Origin: Neisseria animaloris
Lineage (GTDB): Bacteria; Pseudomonadota; Gammaproteobacteria; Burkholderiales; Neisseriaceae
Assembly (NCBI RefSeq): GCF_900637855.1
Contig: NZ_LR134440.1
Span: forward strand, 1,488,001 to 1,552,000
Length of the DNA: 64,000 bases
Reading direction: 5' to 3'
The number at the start of each line of letters is the position of its first letter. The first letter of the stretch is position 1. A model generated the notes under the pieces. The model searched no databases and had not been told where the DNA came from. It worked only from the letters and a program-made list of their open reading frames with translations. Position numbers and translations under genes: made by a program. Positions 28,448 to 38,420 of the stretch are shown piece by piece.

Positions 28448-29722
28448 TTACGGCGACTTATCATGGTTTTGATTTTTTTCCAACGCCCTCAAAGCAGCTA
28501 TCCGTTCCCTCGCATTCGGATGGGAATCGTAAAAGCACGAATACCATCTGTCTGACACCAAAGTAGCGGCATTGCTACGGTAAAGTTTAGTCAAAGCCGT
28601 AATCAAATCCTTTACCGATACGGTTTTCGCAGCAAAACGGTCGGCTTCAAATTCATTTCTGCGCGACATCAGGCTGCGTAAGGGTGAAAACGGAAAAGTA
28701 AATACCGGCAACACCAGCAGAAACAACAGCAAAGCCATCGCATGGCTGGGATAAACCACACCCAAACCGCGGTAAAACGCCGCTTCGGGCATCAACTGAC
28801 CCAATATGAACAGCACCACCAAAGCCAAAGCCAACATAACCAGCATCTGCTTGATGATATGCCTGCGCCTGAAATGACCCAATTCATGCGCCAGCACCGC
28901 TTCCACTTCGTCCGGCTGCATATCTTGCAGCAGTGTATCGTAAAACACGATACGTTTGTTGTCGCCCAAACCGGTGAAGTAAGCATTGCCGTGGCCGGAA
29001 CGTTTGCTGCCGTCCATCACAAAAATACCTTTGCTTTTGAACCCCGTACGTTCCAACAGGCTTTCGATACGGATTTTCAAACTACCTTCGGGCATCGGCT
29101 CGAATTTATTGAAAACCGGTGCAATCCACTTCGGAAATGCCCACATCAGCAAAAACGAAAAAGCCAGCCACAACAGCCATATCCACATCCACCACAATGA
29201 ACCGGTAACACCCATCAGATAAATCGCCGCATATAGCAACGGCACACCGATTACCGCACCCAACAGCAATGCTTTCACGTTATCGACCACAAACGTAGCC
29301 ACCGTACTGCGGTTAAAACCGAAACGGGCTTCCAGTTTAAATGTGGCATACCAGTCAAACGGCAACGAAAGCACATTGTTTACCACTACAAACAGAGCAA
29401 TCAACAACACACCCTGTGTGATAGGGCCGTCTGAAAACTTCATACTCAATGCCGCCAGTAAATTCAAACCGCCGCCGAGAGTGAACACCAACAACAAAAA
29501 CGCATCAAACAAAACATGGTAACGCGCTAACCTCTGCTTGGCCAAAGTGTAATCCGCCGCTTTTTGATGTTCTTCCAACGACACCGTACCGGCAAAATCA
29601 CGCGGCACTTCATGGCGGTGTGCCAATACAGCACGGCTTTGCCGCACGGATAAGTAAAGTTGCAAAACCGTCGAGAAAGTGAAGAAAAACAAAAATGACA
29701 CGTAAACGGTATTTGTATTCAT
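28448..29722 (-). CDS. Ste24-type M48 membrane zinc protease
   Basis: This 424-residue integral membrane protein matches the CAAX protease 1/Ste24 branch of the M48 family. The zinc motif HELGH lies in VEAVLAHELGHFRRRHI, with a downstream Glu ligand in RRNEFEADRFA, and several hydrophobic segments lie at the N terminus and around the active site. Bacteria lack most prenylated CAAX proteins, so the substrates are unknown; quality control of membrane proteins is a reasonable guess. The start at 29722 (MNTNTVYVSF) is chosen over one 17 codons upstream. It converges on rnpB. Confidence 0.9.
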   Translation of the reverse strand: MNTNTVYVSFLFFFTFSTVLQLYLSVRQSRAVLAHRHEVPRDFAGTVSLEEHQKAADYTLAKQRLARYHVLFDAFLLLVFTLGGGLNLLAALSMKFSDGPITQGVLLIALFVVVNNVLSLPFDWYATFKLEARFGFNRSTVATFVVDNVKALLLGAVIGVPLLYAAIYLMGVTGSLWWMWIWLLWLAFSFLLMWAFPKWIAPVFNKFEPMPEGSLKIRIESLLERTGFKSKGIFVMDGSKRSGHGNAYFTGLGDNKRIVFYDTLLQDMQPDEVEAVLAHELGHFRRRHIIKQMLVMLALALVVLFILGQLMPEAAFYRGLGVVYPSHAMALLLFLLVLPVFTFPFSPLRSLMSRRNEFEADRFAAKTVSVKDLITALTKLYRSNAATLVSDRWYSCFYDSHPNARERIAALRALEKNQNHDKSP

Positions 29723-29821
29723 TTCAAATAAATTATCTTTAAAAACAACAACATTGTAGCGTAAACCACACAATTATAAACACATGGCCGTCTGAAACTG
29801 GCCTTTTATCAAGGTGGTGAG

Positions 29822-29911
29822 TATAATGCCAGACAGCAACTTTTCATAACTGTTTATCCTTTATGGAAAACAAATGAATTCCGGCCCTTGTTTCACAAGG
29901 GCTATTTTTTT
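29822..29911 (+). ncRNA. Candidate small RNA transcription unit
   Basis: In the 355-base gap between two minus-strand genes a plus-strand TATAAT (29822-29827) is followed about 50 bases later by a textbook intrinsic terminator: an 8-base GC-rich stem (29884-29891 and 29895-29902) with a 3-base loop and seven T residues ending at 29911. The implied RNA starts near 29834 and is about 78 nt. No open frame of note is inside and no plus-strand gene follows. A good -35 box is not evident, so an activator may be needed. I cannot match it to a named neisserial sRNA. The rest of the gap holds only DUS copies. Confidence 0.55.
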
Positions 29912-30001
29912 CGCCTGATGGTTTCAAAAACGGCAAAAAAATCCCTGTAAATCAATCCGTCGGCAACCCGAAGCAGATTTTTTTATATAAACCCTGAAAA
30001 A

Positions 30002-30032
30002 AGGCCGTCTGAAAAATATTTTTCGGACGGCC
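30002..30032 (-). terminator. Imperfect DUS hairpin after gapA
   Basis: A perfect DUS faces a variant with one changed base (CGGACGGCC). Together they make a strong stem 46 bases past the gapA stop on the minus strand. Confidence 0.72.
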
Positions 30033-30077
30033 AGAGTTATATTGAGTTTTATTTTGAATTTGTGAAGCGTAAACCGG

Positions 30078-31082
30078 TTATTTGATCAGCTTGGCGAAAT
30101 ATGCCAACACACGCACCAGTTGGCAGGTATAAGACATTTCGTTGTCGTACCAAGCCACGGTTTTCACCAGCTGTTTGTCGCCTACGGTTATCACTTTGGT
30201 TTGGGTCGCATCAAACAGAGAGCCTGCTTCCAAGCCGATAACGTCTGAAGACACAATCGGGTCTTCGTTATAAGCATAATAATCGCTGGCAGCCTTTTTC
30301 ATGGCCGCATTCACTTCCTCAACCGTAACGGGGCGTTCCAACACAGACACCAATTCGGTAAGCGAACCGGTAGCCACGGGCACGCGCTGCGCAGCGCCGT
30401 CCAATTTGCCTTTCAGATCGGGAATCACCAAGCCGATGGCTTTGGCCGCGCCGGTCGTGTTCGGCACGATGTTCAATGCAGCGGCACGGGCGCGGCGGAA
30501 GTCGCCTTTGCGGTGCGGCGCATCTAAGGTGTTTTGGTCGCCGGTGTAGGCGTGGATGGTCGTCATCAAGCCTTCTACGATGCCGAACTCTTTATGCAGC
30601 ACGTCGGCCATCGGCGCCAAGCAGTTGGTGGTGCACGAAGCGGCGGAAATCACGGTTTCGCTGCCGTCTAAAACATGTTCGTTCACACCGTAAACCACGG
30701 TTTTCATATCGCCGCCGGGAGCGGAAATCACCACTTTTTTCGCGCCTGCTTTAATGTGTTTTTCGGCTTTTTCCTGTTTTGTGAAGAAGCCCGTACATTC
30801 CAGCACCACATCAATGCCCAACTCGCCCCAAGGCAGGTTTTCCGGATCGGGGTCGGCAAACACTTTGATTTCTTTGCCGTTTACCACAATCGCATCATCT
30901 TTTAATTCGGCTTTACCTTGAAAACGGCCTTGGGTGGAATCGTATTTGAACAGGTGCAGCAGCATATCGGCAGGCGTTAAATCGTTTACCGCCACTACTT
31001 CGATACCGTCGGTTTTGATGATTTGGCGCAAAGCCAGCCGGCCGATGCGGCCGAAACCGTTAATCGCTACTTTAATGCTCAT
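30078..31082 (-). CDS. gapA: Glyceraldehyde-3-phosphate dehydrogenase
   Basis: This 334-residue enzyme oxidises glyceraldehyde 3-phosphate with NAD(P) and phosphate. The start [20 protein letters not shown] has AAGGAG upstream and begins the NAD-binding domain; 13 more codons are open above it. The catalytic Cys is in [12 protein letters not shown], near residue 153, and [13 protein letters not shown] is the usual C-terminal block. Asp/Glu residues in the loop after the first strand pair ([15 protein letters not shown]) fit NAD as the cofactor. Neisseria can carry two GapA paralogues; which one this is cannot be settled here. Confidence 0.95.
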   Translation of the reverse strand: MSIKVAINGFGRIGRLALRQIIKTDGIEVVAVNDLTPADMLLHLFKYDSTQGRFQGKAELKDDAIVVNGKEIKVFADPDPENLPWGELGIDVVLECTGFFTKQEKAEKHIKAGAKKVVISAPGGDMKTVVYGVNEHVLDGSETVISAASCTTNCLAPMADVLHKEFGIVEGLMTTIHAYTGDQNTLDAPHRKGDFRRARAAALNIVPNTTGAAKAIGLVIPDLKGKLDGAAQRVPVATGSLTELVSVLERPVTVEEVNAAMKKAASDYYAYNEDPIVSSDVIGLEAGSLFDATQTKVITVGDKQLVKTVAWYDNEMSYTCQLVRVLAYFAKLIK

Positions 31083-31532
31083 TTGTCTGCTCCTTAGCAA
31101 TCGGATAGGGATGGATTTCAATACCTTATTTGTACCATGAAATAAAATTACTTCATAGCATTATTTTCATAAAACTACATAAAATCTGATTTAAGTTAAG
31201 TAAAAGGCCCAAAAGGCCGTCTGAATAATTTAATATATGATTTTAAAATAAAAAGATGATAAAACCATTCAGGCACTTACATTAGGAAAAATCGGTTTTA
31301 AAATTTAAAAACAGCTAGTTAAAAAAATAAAAACGCATCAAACGATGCGCTCTAAACATTAGCCGATATGTAGCAAAAATGAAATAAACTTTCAACTTAT
31401 CCGGTAAGCCCATACTTCATGCCGTTTCGGCCGCCGCATCTATTACTTTAGCGTTTAAAACCAATCCGCCGATAAGTAAATACTATTAAAAAGATTATGT
31501 TGGTGGTTGTGTTTTATCGTATTATCCAAACC
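31083..31532. other. AT-rich gap upstream of gapA
   Basis: About 450 bases that hold the gapA promoter region on the minus strand, one lone DUS near 31214, and a minus-strand intrinsic terminator at 31321-31349. No convincing coding sequence is seen. Confidence 0.5.
31321..31349 (-). terminator. Intrinsic terminator of an unassigned minus-strand transcript
   Basis: On the minus strand a 6-base stem (CGCATC/GATGCG) with a 4-base loop is followed by TTTTTATTTTTTT. No gene on this strand ends nearby, so it ends either an unseen short RNA or read-through toward gapA. Confidence 0.6.
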
Positions 31533-31675
31533 GAGACCTTTGCAAAACCCCCAGATGCGGATGCAGTTCAAGGCGTAGCAGCACAGCGAGTGCAGACATA
31601 TCATACAGATAGGCAAACGAGCGAGCAGCGCACAACGCAGAAATGCGCCGCAGATGGGGGTTTTGCAAAGGTTTC
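31533..31675. mobile_element. MITE-like element with IS5/IS1106-type ends
   Basis: A 143-base element begins GAGACCTTTGCAAAACCCCC and ends with its near-perfect inverse; the terminal repeats are about 28 bases with few mismatches. The ends resemble those I recall for the neisserial IS1106 group (IS5 family), but there is no transposase, so it would be moved in trans. It ends 45 bases before the lpxC start codon. A clear target duplication was not identified. Confidence 0.75.
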
Positions 31676-31720
31676 AAACGATATACTGATCAGATATACC
31701 CGTTGGTTGAGGAACATTCC

Positions 31721-32638
31721 ATGCAGCAAAGAACATTGGCGAAATCCATTCATGTTACCGGCGTCGGCCTGCACTCCGGCGAGCGTGTGGCATTAACGCT
31801 GAATCCCGCGCCTGAAAACAGCGGCATTTCTTTCCGCCGCACCGATTTGGAAGGCGTGCAGGGCGAAACCATCAAGCTCAATCCCTATTTGATTAACGAT
31901 ACGCGCTTGTCTTCCACCGTGGTTACCGAACACGGCGTGCGCGTCGGCACCATCGAGCACATCATGTCGGCTTTGGCTGCTTACGGTGTGGATAACGCTT
32001 TAATCGAATTGAACGCGCCCGAAATCCCGATTATGGACGGCTCGAGCCTGCCCTTTATTTATCTGCTGCAAGATGCGGGTATTGTCGATCAAAAAGCCCA
32101 AAAACGCTTTTTAAAGATTTTGAAGCCGGTAGAAGTGCAAGAAAGCGGCAAGTGGGTGCGTTTTACCCCTTACGACGGCTTCAAAGTAACGCTGACCATC
32201 GAATTCGACCACCCCGTGTTCAACCGCAGCAGCCCCACTTTTGAAATCGACTTCGCCGGAAAATCGTATATCGACGAAATCGCCCGCGCCCGCACGTTCG
32301 GCTTTATGCAGGAAGTGGAACTGATGCGCTCGCACAATCTCGGTTTGGGCGGCAATCTTTCCAACGCCATCGTAATCGACGACACCGATGTGTTGAACCC
32401 CGAAGGCTTGCGTTATCCCGACGAATTTGTGCGCCATAAAATTCTCGATGCCATCGGCGACCTATACATCGTCGGCCACCCGATCATCGGCGCGTTTGAA
32501 GGCTATAAATCCGGCCATGCCATCAACAATGCGTTGCTGCGTGCTATTTTGGCAGACGAATCCTGTTATGAATGGGTGGAATTTCCGCATGATGAAGACT
32601 TGCCCGCTGCGTTCCACAGCTTGTCGAATGCTGCATAA
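31721..32638 (+). CDS. lpxC: UDP-3-O-acyl-N-acetylglucosamine deacetylase
   Basis: This 305-residue zinc enzyme catalyses the committed step of lipid A synthesis in the cytoplasm. The start MQQRTLAKSIHVTGVGLHSG follows GAGGAA; 26 upstream codons are open but lie partly in the MITE. Zinc ligands are visible as the His in EHIMSALAAYG, and His and Asp in ILDAIGDLYIVGHP; KSGHAINNALL supplies the catalytic His. A TATACT that could be a -10 lies at 31682-31687, just past the MITE end. In pathogenic Neisseria lpxC adjoins pilE; here ggt follows. Confidence 0.96.
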   Translation: MQQRTLAKSIHVTGVGLHSGERVALTLNPAPENSGISFRRTDLEGVQGETIKLNPYLINDTRLSSTVVTEHGVRVGTIEHIMSALAAYGVDNALIELNAPEIPIMDGSSLPFIYLLQDAGIVDQKAQKRFLKILKPVEVQESGKWVRFTPYDGFKVTLTIEFDHPVFNRSSPTFEIDFAGKSYIDEIARARTFGFMQEVELMRSHNLGLGGNLSNAIVIDDTDVLNPEGLRYPDEFVRHKILDAIGDLYIVGHPIIGAFEGYKSGHAINNALLRAILADESCYEWVEFPHDEDLPAAFHSLSNAA

Positions 32639-32659
32639 TACGAATTGAAAACCCATACG

Positions 32660-32701
32660 AAGGCCGTCTGAAAAAGCATATTTATGTTTTCAGACGGCCT
32701 T
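32660..32701. terminator. DUS terminator between lpxC and ggt
   Basis: Facing DUS copies with a T-rich loop in a convergent gap. Confidence 0.83.
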
Positions 32702-32725
32702 GATACATCTGTGGTATTAAAACAA

Positions 32726-34510
32726 TCAATCCCCCATCACTTTACCTTCGCGGCGCGGATCGGCACCGCCCTGCAACCCATCGGCACCGATAACAATGCC
32801 TTGTGTGCCCGAATTCAAATCACGCACCTGCACTTTATAGCCCAATCTTTCCAGAATAAAGGCTTTATCGGCGGCCGGCGTGTTTTGTTCCAGCTCATAA
32901 GTACCGGTTCGGTTAAGCATATTCGGCAAATCAATAGCTTGTTGAATATCCATGCCCCAATCGAGATGGGCGGTCAAGGTTTTGGCCACATAGCCGATAA
33001 TACGGCTGCCGCCGGGCGAGCCGACTGCCAGATAAGGTTCGCCGTTTTTCAGCACGATAGTCGGTGCCATCGAAGAACGCGGGCGTTTTCCACCTGCCAC
33101 GCTGTTGGCTACCGGTCTGCCTTCTTCATCAACGGGTTTGAATGAAAAATCGGTCAGCTCGTTGTTAAGCAGGTAACCGTTGGCCATCAAAGTAGAGCCG
33201 AAAGCATTTTCAATCGACGTGGTCATAGAAACAACATTACCGTCTTTATCCACAATCACCAGATGGCTGGTAGACGGCAACTCGACAGCCTCGCCTTTAG
33301 CCTGTGTACGTGCAAAACCGCCGGGCATCACATCTTTCAATGCGCCGTAATGGTCGGCAATCAAATCGGCGCGCAATTTCAAGTAAGCAGGATGCAACAT
33401 GGCACTCACCGGCACATCGGTAAATTCGGGATCGGCAATGTAATGATTACGGTCGGCAAAAGCCAGTCGGGAAGCATCACCGAGCAAACGCCAGCTTAAA
33501 ATATTGTCCGCACCCAAGGCCCGCATATTGAAATTCTGCAAAATCCCGAAAATTTGTCCTAATGTGATGCCGCCGGAACTCGGCGCATCCATACCGCAAA
33601 TTTCATATTCGCGGTAAGGCATACAAACAGGGGCACGTTCGATTACCTGATAATTTTTGAAGTCTTCAATTGAAATCCGGCCGGGATTATCCGACATACC
33701 GATAACGGTTTTAACGATATTGAACGCGGGAATACCTCTATAAAACGGTGAACTGCCTTGTTTGGCAAGCAGTTTTACCGTAGCCGCAAATTCGGGATTT
33801 TTCAGCAGCGTACCTTCTTTAAGCGGTTTGCCTTCGGGCATAAAATATGCAGCGGTGGCGGGATGGCGTTGCAACTGCTCCCGATTTTGCTCGATGGAAC
33901 GTGCCATCCGCGCCGATACGGGAAAACCGTTTTGTGCCAGCTCTATCGGCTTGTCAAACAAAGTGTGCCACGGCAATCTGCCATAGCGTTTGTGGACATC
34001 TTCCAAAAGTTTCGGCACGCCCGGTACACCCACCGAACGGCCGCCAACCACCGCTTGTATAAATTCCAGCGGTTTGCCGTTTTCATCTAAAAAAAGCTCC
34101 GGTTTGGCGGCTTTCGGTGCGGTTTCCCGCGCATCAAATGTTGTCAACTTTTTCTTTTTATTATCCCAATACACCAAAAATGCACCACCGCCCAAACCTG
34201 AAGACTGCGGTTCGGTTAAGCTCAATGTAGTCTGCATGGCAATCATGGCGTCGATCGCACTACCGCCGCGTTTCAAAATTTCATAACCGGCTTCGGTAGC
34301 GAAAGGGTTGGCCGATGCTGCCATAAACTCTTTGGCCCGCACTAACTTTTGCTCGGTAATTCCCGTGCCCTGTTCGGGTGCATGGTTTTCCACAGCCGTC
34401 TGAACTTCTTGAGGCCGGTCCAAAGGCGGCGGGTTGGCCGAAGCTGTTTGTACATAAGCGGCCAGTGTCAAACTAGCCAACAAACTGTATAAGGTTTTCA
34501 TCTGCATCAT
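32726..34510 (-). CDS. ggt: Gamma-glutamyltransferase
   Basis: This roughly 594-residue exported enzyme cleaves the gamma-glutamyl bond of glutathione and transfers or hydrolyses the glutamyl group; it matures by self-cleavage into two subunits. The N terminus is a signal peptide (MKTLYSLLASLTLAAYVQTASA). The nucleophile is the Thr of LPSTSHLVIVDKDGNVVSMTT, and APSSGGITLGQ and SPGGSRIIGY are conserved. Three ATGs (34510, 34507, 34501) are close together; GGGAG favours one of the first two. Meningococci have ggt and gonococci generally lack a working copy. It converges on lpxC. Confidence 0.94.
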   Translation of the reverse strand: MMQMKTLYSLLASLTLAAYVQTASANPPPLDRPQEVQTAVENHAPEQGTGITEQKLVRAKEFMAASANPFATEAGYEILKRGGSAIDAMIAMQTTLSLTEPQSSGLGGGAFLVYWDNKKKKLTTFDARETAPKAAKPELFLDENGKPLEFIQAVVGGRSVGVPGVPKLLEDVHKRYGRLPWHTLFDKPIELAQNGFPVSARMARSIEQNREQLQRHPATAAYFMPEGKPLKEGTLLKNPEFAATVKLLAKQGSSPFYRGIPAFNIVKTVIGMSDNPGRISIEDFKNYQVIERAPVCMPYREYEICGMDAPSSGGITLGQIFGILQNFNMRALGADNILSWRLLGDASRLAFADRNHYIADPEFTDVPVSAMLHPAYLKLRADLIADHYGALKDVMPGGFARTQAKGEAVELPSTSHLVIVDKDGNVVSMTTSIENAFGSTLMANGYLLNNELTDFSFKPVDEEGRPVANSVAGGKRPRSSMAPTIVLKNGEPYLAVGSPGGSRIIGYVAKTLTAHLDWGMDIQQAIDLPNMLNRTGTYELEQNTPAADKAFILERLGYKVQVRDLNSGTQGIVIGADGLQGGADPRREGKVMGD

Positions 34511-34918
34511 TTTTCTCCCAACTGTCCATTTCTTTGAAACAAATACGCCGTATCCGTCTTTCAGACGGCCTAAGCGGTTGAAGGCTGTCTGAAAACTGTG
34601 TACAGCTCTTTTGTTTTCCACAAAACACTGTCCTATTTTAAATTTATCCACATTTATCATCAATAAACCATATGTTTTTTCCCAAATCTTTCAGACGGCC
34701 TATCTTATTTAAAATAAAAACAAAAAACGGTTTATCCACAAAATAGCCTGCTTCTCTACATCAAAATCTTTTTATTATTTAAATATTATATTTTTACAAT
34801 CTCCGATCTCAGTTCCAACTTCAGAAAAATTTCCTGCAACAGAGAGCCAAACATTGTTTATCCGGTTCTAATCAGTTAAAGTAAACGACCGATACTTCAC
34901 AAACAAAAGGATTCTCCG
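34511..34918. other. Divergent AT-rich gap with DnaA boxes
   Basis: The 408-base gap between ggt and gnd holds two perfect DnaA boxes TTATCCACA (34644-34652 and 34732-34740), a near match TTTTCCACA (34614-34622), and a strongly AT-rich tract at about 34760-34800 that could unwind easily. It also holds three lone DUS or DUS-like copies (about 34559, 34580 and 34690). It may be a replication origin or a DnaA-regulated promoter region; the promoters of both divergent genes must also lie here. Confidence 0.5.
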
Positions 34919-36367
<1,449 letters not shown>

Positions 36368-36395
36368 TTGAATTAAATAGATATTATTTGATTAA

Positions 36396-36430
36396 AGAGG
36401 CCGTCTGAAATAAGTTTTCAGACGGCCTCT
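36396..36430. terminator. DUS terminator between gnd and the dehydrogenase gene
   Basis: Facing DUS copies extended to AGAGGCC/GGCCTCT in a convergent gap. Confidence 0.85.
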
Positions 36431-36445
36431 TGGTTTGTATCGGGT

Positions 36446-37396
36446 TTATATGATGTTTTGCGGGTTCCCCAAAACAAACCCGTTAATGTTATCCAGCAAA
36501 ATATCGAACAAACGGTTATGGGCTTCGGTGCTGCCCCATGCTATATGCGGGGTAACAATCAGATTGGGCAGACGTGCTTTCAACAGCGGGTTGCCGTTGC
36601 GCGGAGGTTCTTCGGTAAGCACGTCAAAACCCGCACCGCCGAGACGACCGTATTTCAACGCGGCAACAAGTGCCTGCTCGTCTACCAAACCGCCGCGGGC
36701 ACAGTTTATCAATACCGCCCCGGGTTTCATTTGCTGCAATTCTTCTACACCGATCATATCGGCGGTTTCTTCGGTGAGCGGGCAATTCAGCGAAACCGCG
36801 TCTGCGCTGCGGATGGCCTCGTCGAAAGAAACATAACCTTCACGCACGGTTTCGGCGTTTTTGTGCTCGCCGAAAATTACATTCATATTGAATGCGCGTG
36901 CATAACCCGCCAGAGTTTCGCCGATATTGCCGCGGCCGAAAATAGCCAGGGTTTTGCCGTTCAAATCACGTATCGGTGCACTGAAATGACAGAAAAACGG
37001 TGATTTTTCCCATATGCCGGCGGCCATGTCGCGTTGGTAGGCGGGCAGGTTGCGCATTAATGCAATCATCAGCATAAAAGCGTGTTCCGCCACCGATTCA
37101 TTGCCGTATGCACGGATATTGCACACTGCAGTTCCGGCTTTTTTAGCGGCGGCAATATCCACATTGTTTACCCCTGTGGCGGTAACGGCGATGAGTTTGA
37201 GTTGCGGGTTGGCGGCGATGTGTTCGGCGGAAATCTTCACTTTATTGGTGATGACGATATCCGCATTGTGAATGCGTTCGGCTGTTTCTTCGGAAGCCGT
37301 TTTTTCGTATTCGACGGTTTGATGTTCGAAATGGAAAGTGAACGGCCTTTCGGGAAGGGTACCGCGGTCGAGAACAACTACTTTGAGTGTCTTCAT
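36446..37396 (-). CDS. D-2-hydroxyacid dehydrogenase, glycerate dehydrogenase type
   Basis: This 316-residue NAD-dependent protein belongs to the D-isomer 2-hydroxyacid dehydrogenase family. The NAD-binding motif is IFGRGNIGETLAGYA near residue 150; the catalytic triad is Arg in INCARGGLVDE, Glu in DVLTEEPP, and His in VTPHIAWGS. The substrate-binding loop VTATGVNNVD and the overall pattern fit glycerate/hydroxypyruvate dehydrogenase (HprA-like), but the exact substrate is inferred. It converges on gnd. Confidence 0.88.
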   Translation of the reverse strand: MKTLKVVVLDRGTLPERPFTFHFEHQTVEYEKTASEETAERIHNADIVITNKVKISAEHIAANPQLKLIAVTATGVNNVDIAAAKKAGTAVCNIRAYGNESVAEHAFMLMIALMRNLPAYQRDMAAGIWEKSPFFCHFSAPIRDLNGKTLAIFGRGNIGETLAGYARAFNMNVIFGEHKNAETVREGYVSFDEAIRSADAVSLNCPLTEETADMIGVEELQQMKPGAVLINCARGGLVDEQALVAALKYGRLGGAGFDVLTEEPPRNGNPLLKARLPNLIVTPHIAWGSTEAHNRLFDILLDNINGFVLGNPQNII

Positions 37397-37581
37397 TATT
37401 GCTTCTCTCTATAAGTTTATAAAATCAATAAAAATTGGCTAATAATAGATTAAGAAAATTAACTTTAATTTTTTGATTGAAAATAGTTATCATAACAAAA
37501 TAATTCATTAACCCGATTTTAAACCGATACCCGAAGCGGGTTGCAAAATCTTCAGACGGCCTGTTTGTTTAGGAATACATT

Positions 37582-37809
37582 ATGTTGAAAACCATTACTT
37601 TTGCCATTTTACATTTCAGCGTCGCTTTCGGTGTCGCTTACGTTTTAACCGGAAGCATCGGTATTTCCGGTGCGGTGGCGTTAATCGAGCCGATTGTAAA
37701 CACCGTTGTTTTCTATTTCCACGAAAAAGCATGGAACCGCATCGAACGTAAAAGAAACGTTGAAGCCGAGCAAGCCCGCTTTCCGCTGCATCAATGCGTA
37801 GGCAACTGA
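37582..37809 (+). CDS. DUF2061 small membrane protein
   Basis: This 75-residue protein has two hydrophobic helices, one from about residue 4 to 22 and one from 27 to 47, joined by a short loop (TGSIGIS), then the conserved FYFHEKAWNRIE and a charged tail. That pattern is DUF2061, a predicted inner-membrane family of unknown function. A reversed DUS lies near 37550 before the start. The FKBP gene follows after 71 bases on the same strand. Confidence 0.87.
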   Translation: MLKTITFAILHFSVAFGVAYVLTGSIGISGAVALIEPIVNTVVFYFHEKAWNRIERKRNVEAEQARFPLHQCVGN

Positions 37810-37880
37810 AATGCGCATGCCGCCTGCGGTAAATTATGTTAATCTTGCCGCATTTCCAACCTGATAAAGAAGGAATCTGT

Positions 37881-38207
37881 ATGAGCCTGATTATTGAAGA
37901 CATCGAAACCGGCCACGGTAAAGAAGCGGTAAAAGGCAAAGAAATCACGGTACATTACACCGGTTGGCTTGAAGACGGCACTAAGTTCGATTCCAGCCTC
38001 GACCGCCGCCAGCCGCTGACCATCACTTTGGGCGTAGGCCAAGTGATTCAAGGTTGGGACGAAGGTTTCGGCGGCATGAAAGAAGGCGGCAAACGCAAAC
38101 TTACCATTCCGCCAGAAATGGGTTACGGCGCACATGGCGCGGGCGGTGTGATTCCGCCTAATGCCACATTGATTTTTGAAGTGGAATTATTAAAAGTTTA
38201 CGAATAA
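37881..38207 (+). CDS. FKBP-type peptidyl-prolyl cis-trans isomerase
   Basis: This 108-residue protein is a single FKBP domain that isomerises proline bonds. The start [19 protein letters not shown] follows AGAAGGA; the frame is open 15 codons more upstream without a ribosome site. Active-site residues are in [28 protein letters not shown] and [22 protein letters not shown]. No signal peptide is present, so it should act in the cytoplasm. A single DUS follows the gene near 38216. Confidence 0.94.
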   Translation: MSLIIEDIETGHGKEAVKGKEITVHYTGWLEDGTKFDSSLDRRQPLTITLGVGQVIQGWDEGFGGMKEGGKRKLTIPPEMGYGAHGAGGVIPPNATLIFEVELLKVYE

Positions 38208-38349
38208 AACCGGAAGGCCGTCTGAAAAGCATATCGCTTCCGTATCGGCTTTACAGAAGTATTTTATGTTTTGATTTTTTGTAAAATACCCGTTTGAGGC
38301 ATTGTTTAAATCTGTATTTTAAATTTGCGAAGATTCCGACCTCCGACAC

Positions 38350-38382
38350 AGGCCGTCTGATAAACCGTTTTCAGACGGCCTT
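38350..38382. terminator. DUS hairpin upstream of mnmE
   Basis: A DUS with a changed last base and a reversed perfect DUS form a stem followed by TTTT. It probably ends the transcript from the FKBP gene. Confidence 0.72.
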
Positions 38383-38383
38383 T

Positions 38384-38392
38384 TGCTATAAT
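38384..38392 (+). promoter_or_regulatory. Probable extended -10 of mnmE
   Basis: TGCTATAAT, a perfect extended -10, lies 29 bases upstream of the mnmE ATG and just past the preceding terminator. Confidence 0.55.
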
Positions 38393-38420
38393 CACACCGT
38401 TACTTTTCGAGATAAACCCT

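Noticed and set aside
29799..29815. FNR-like half-site ATCAA upstream of the candidate small RNA
   Set aside because: Only one half matches and the spacing to the -10 does not fit an activator site at -41.5.
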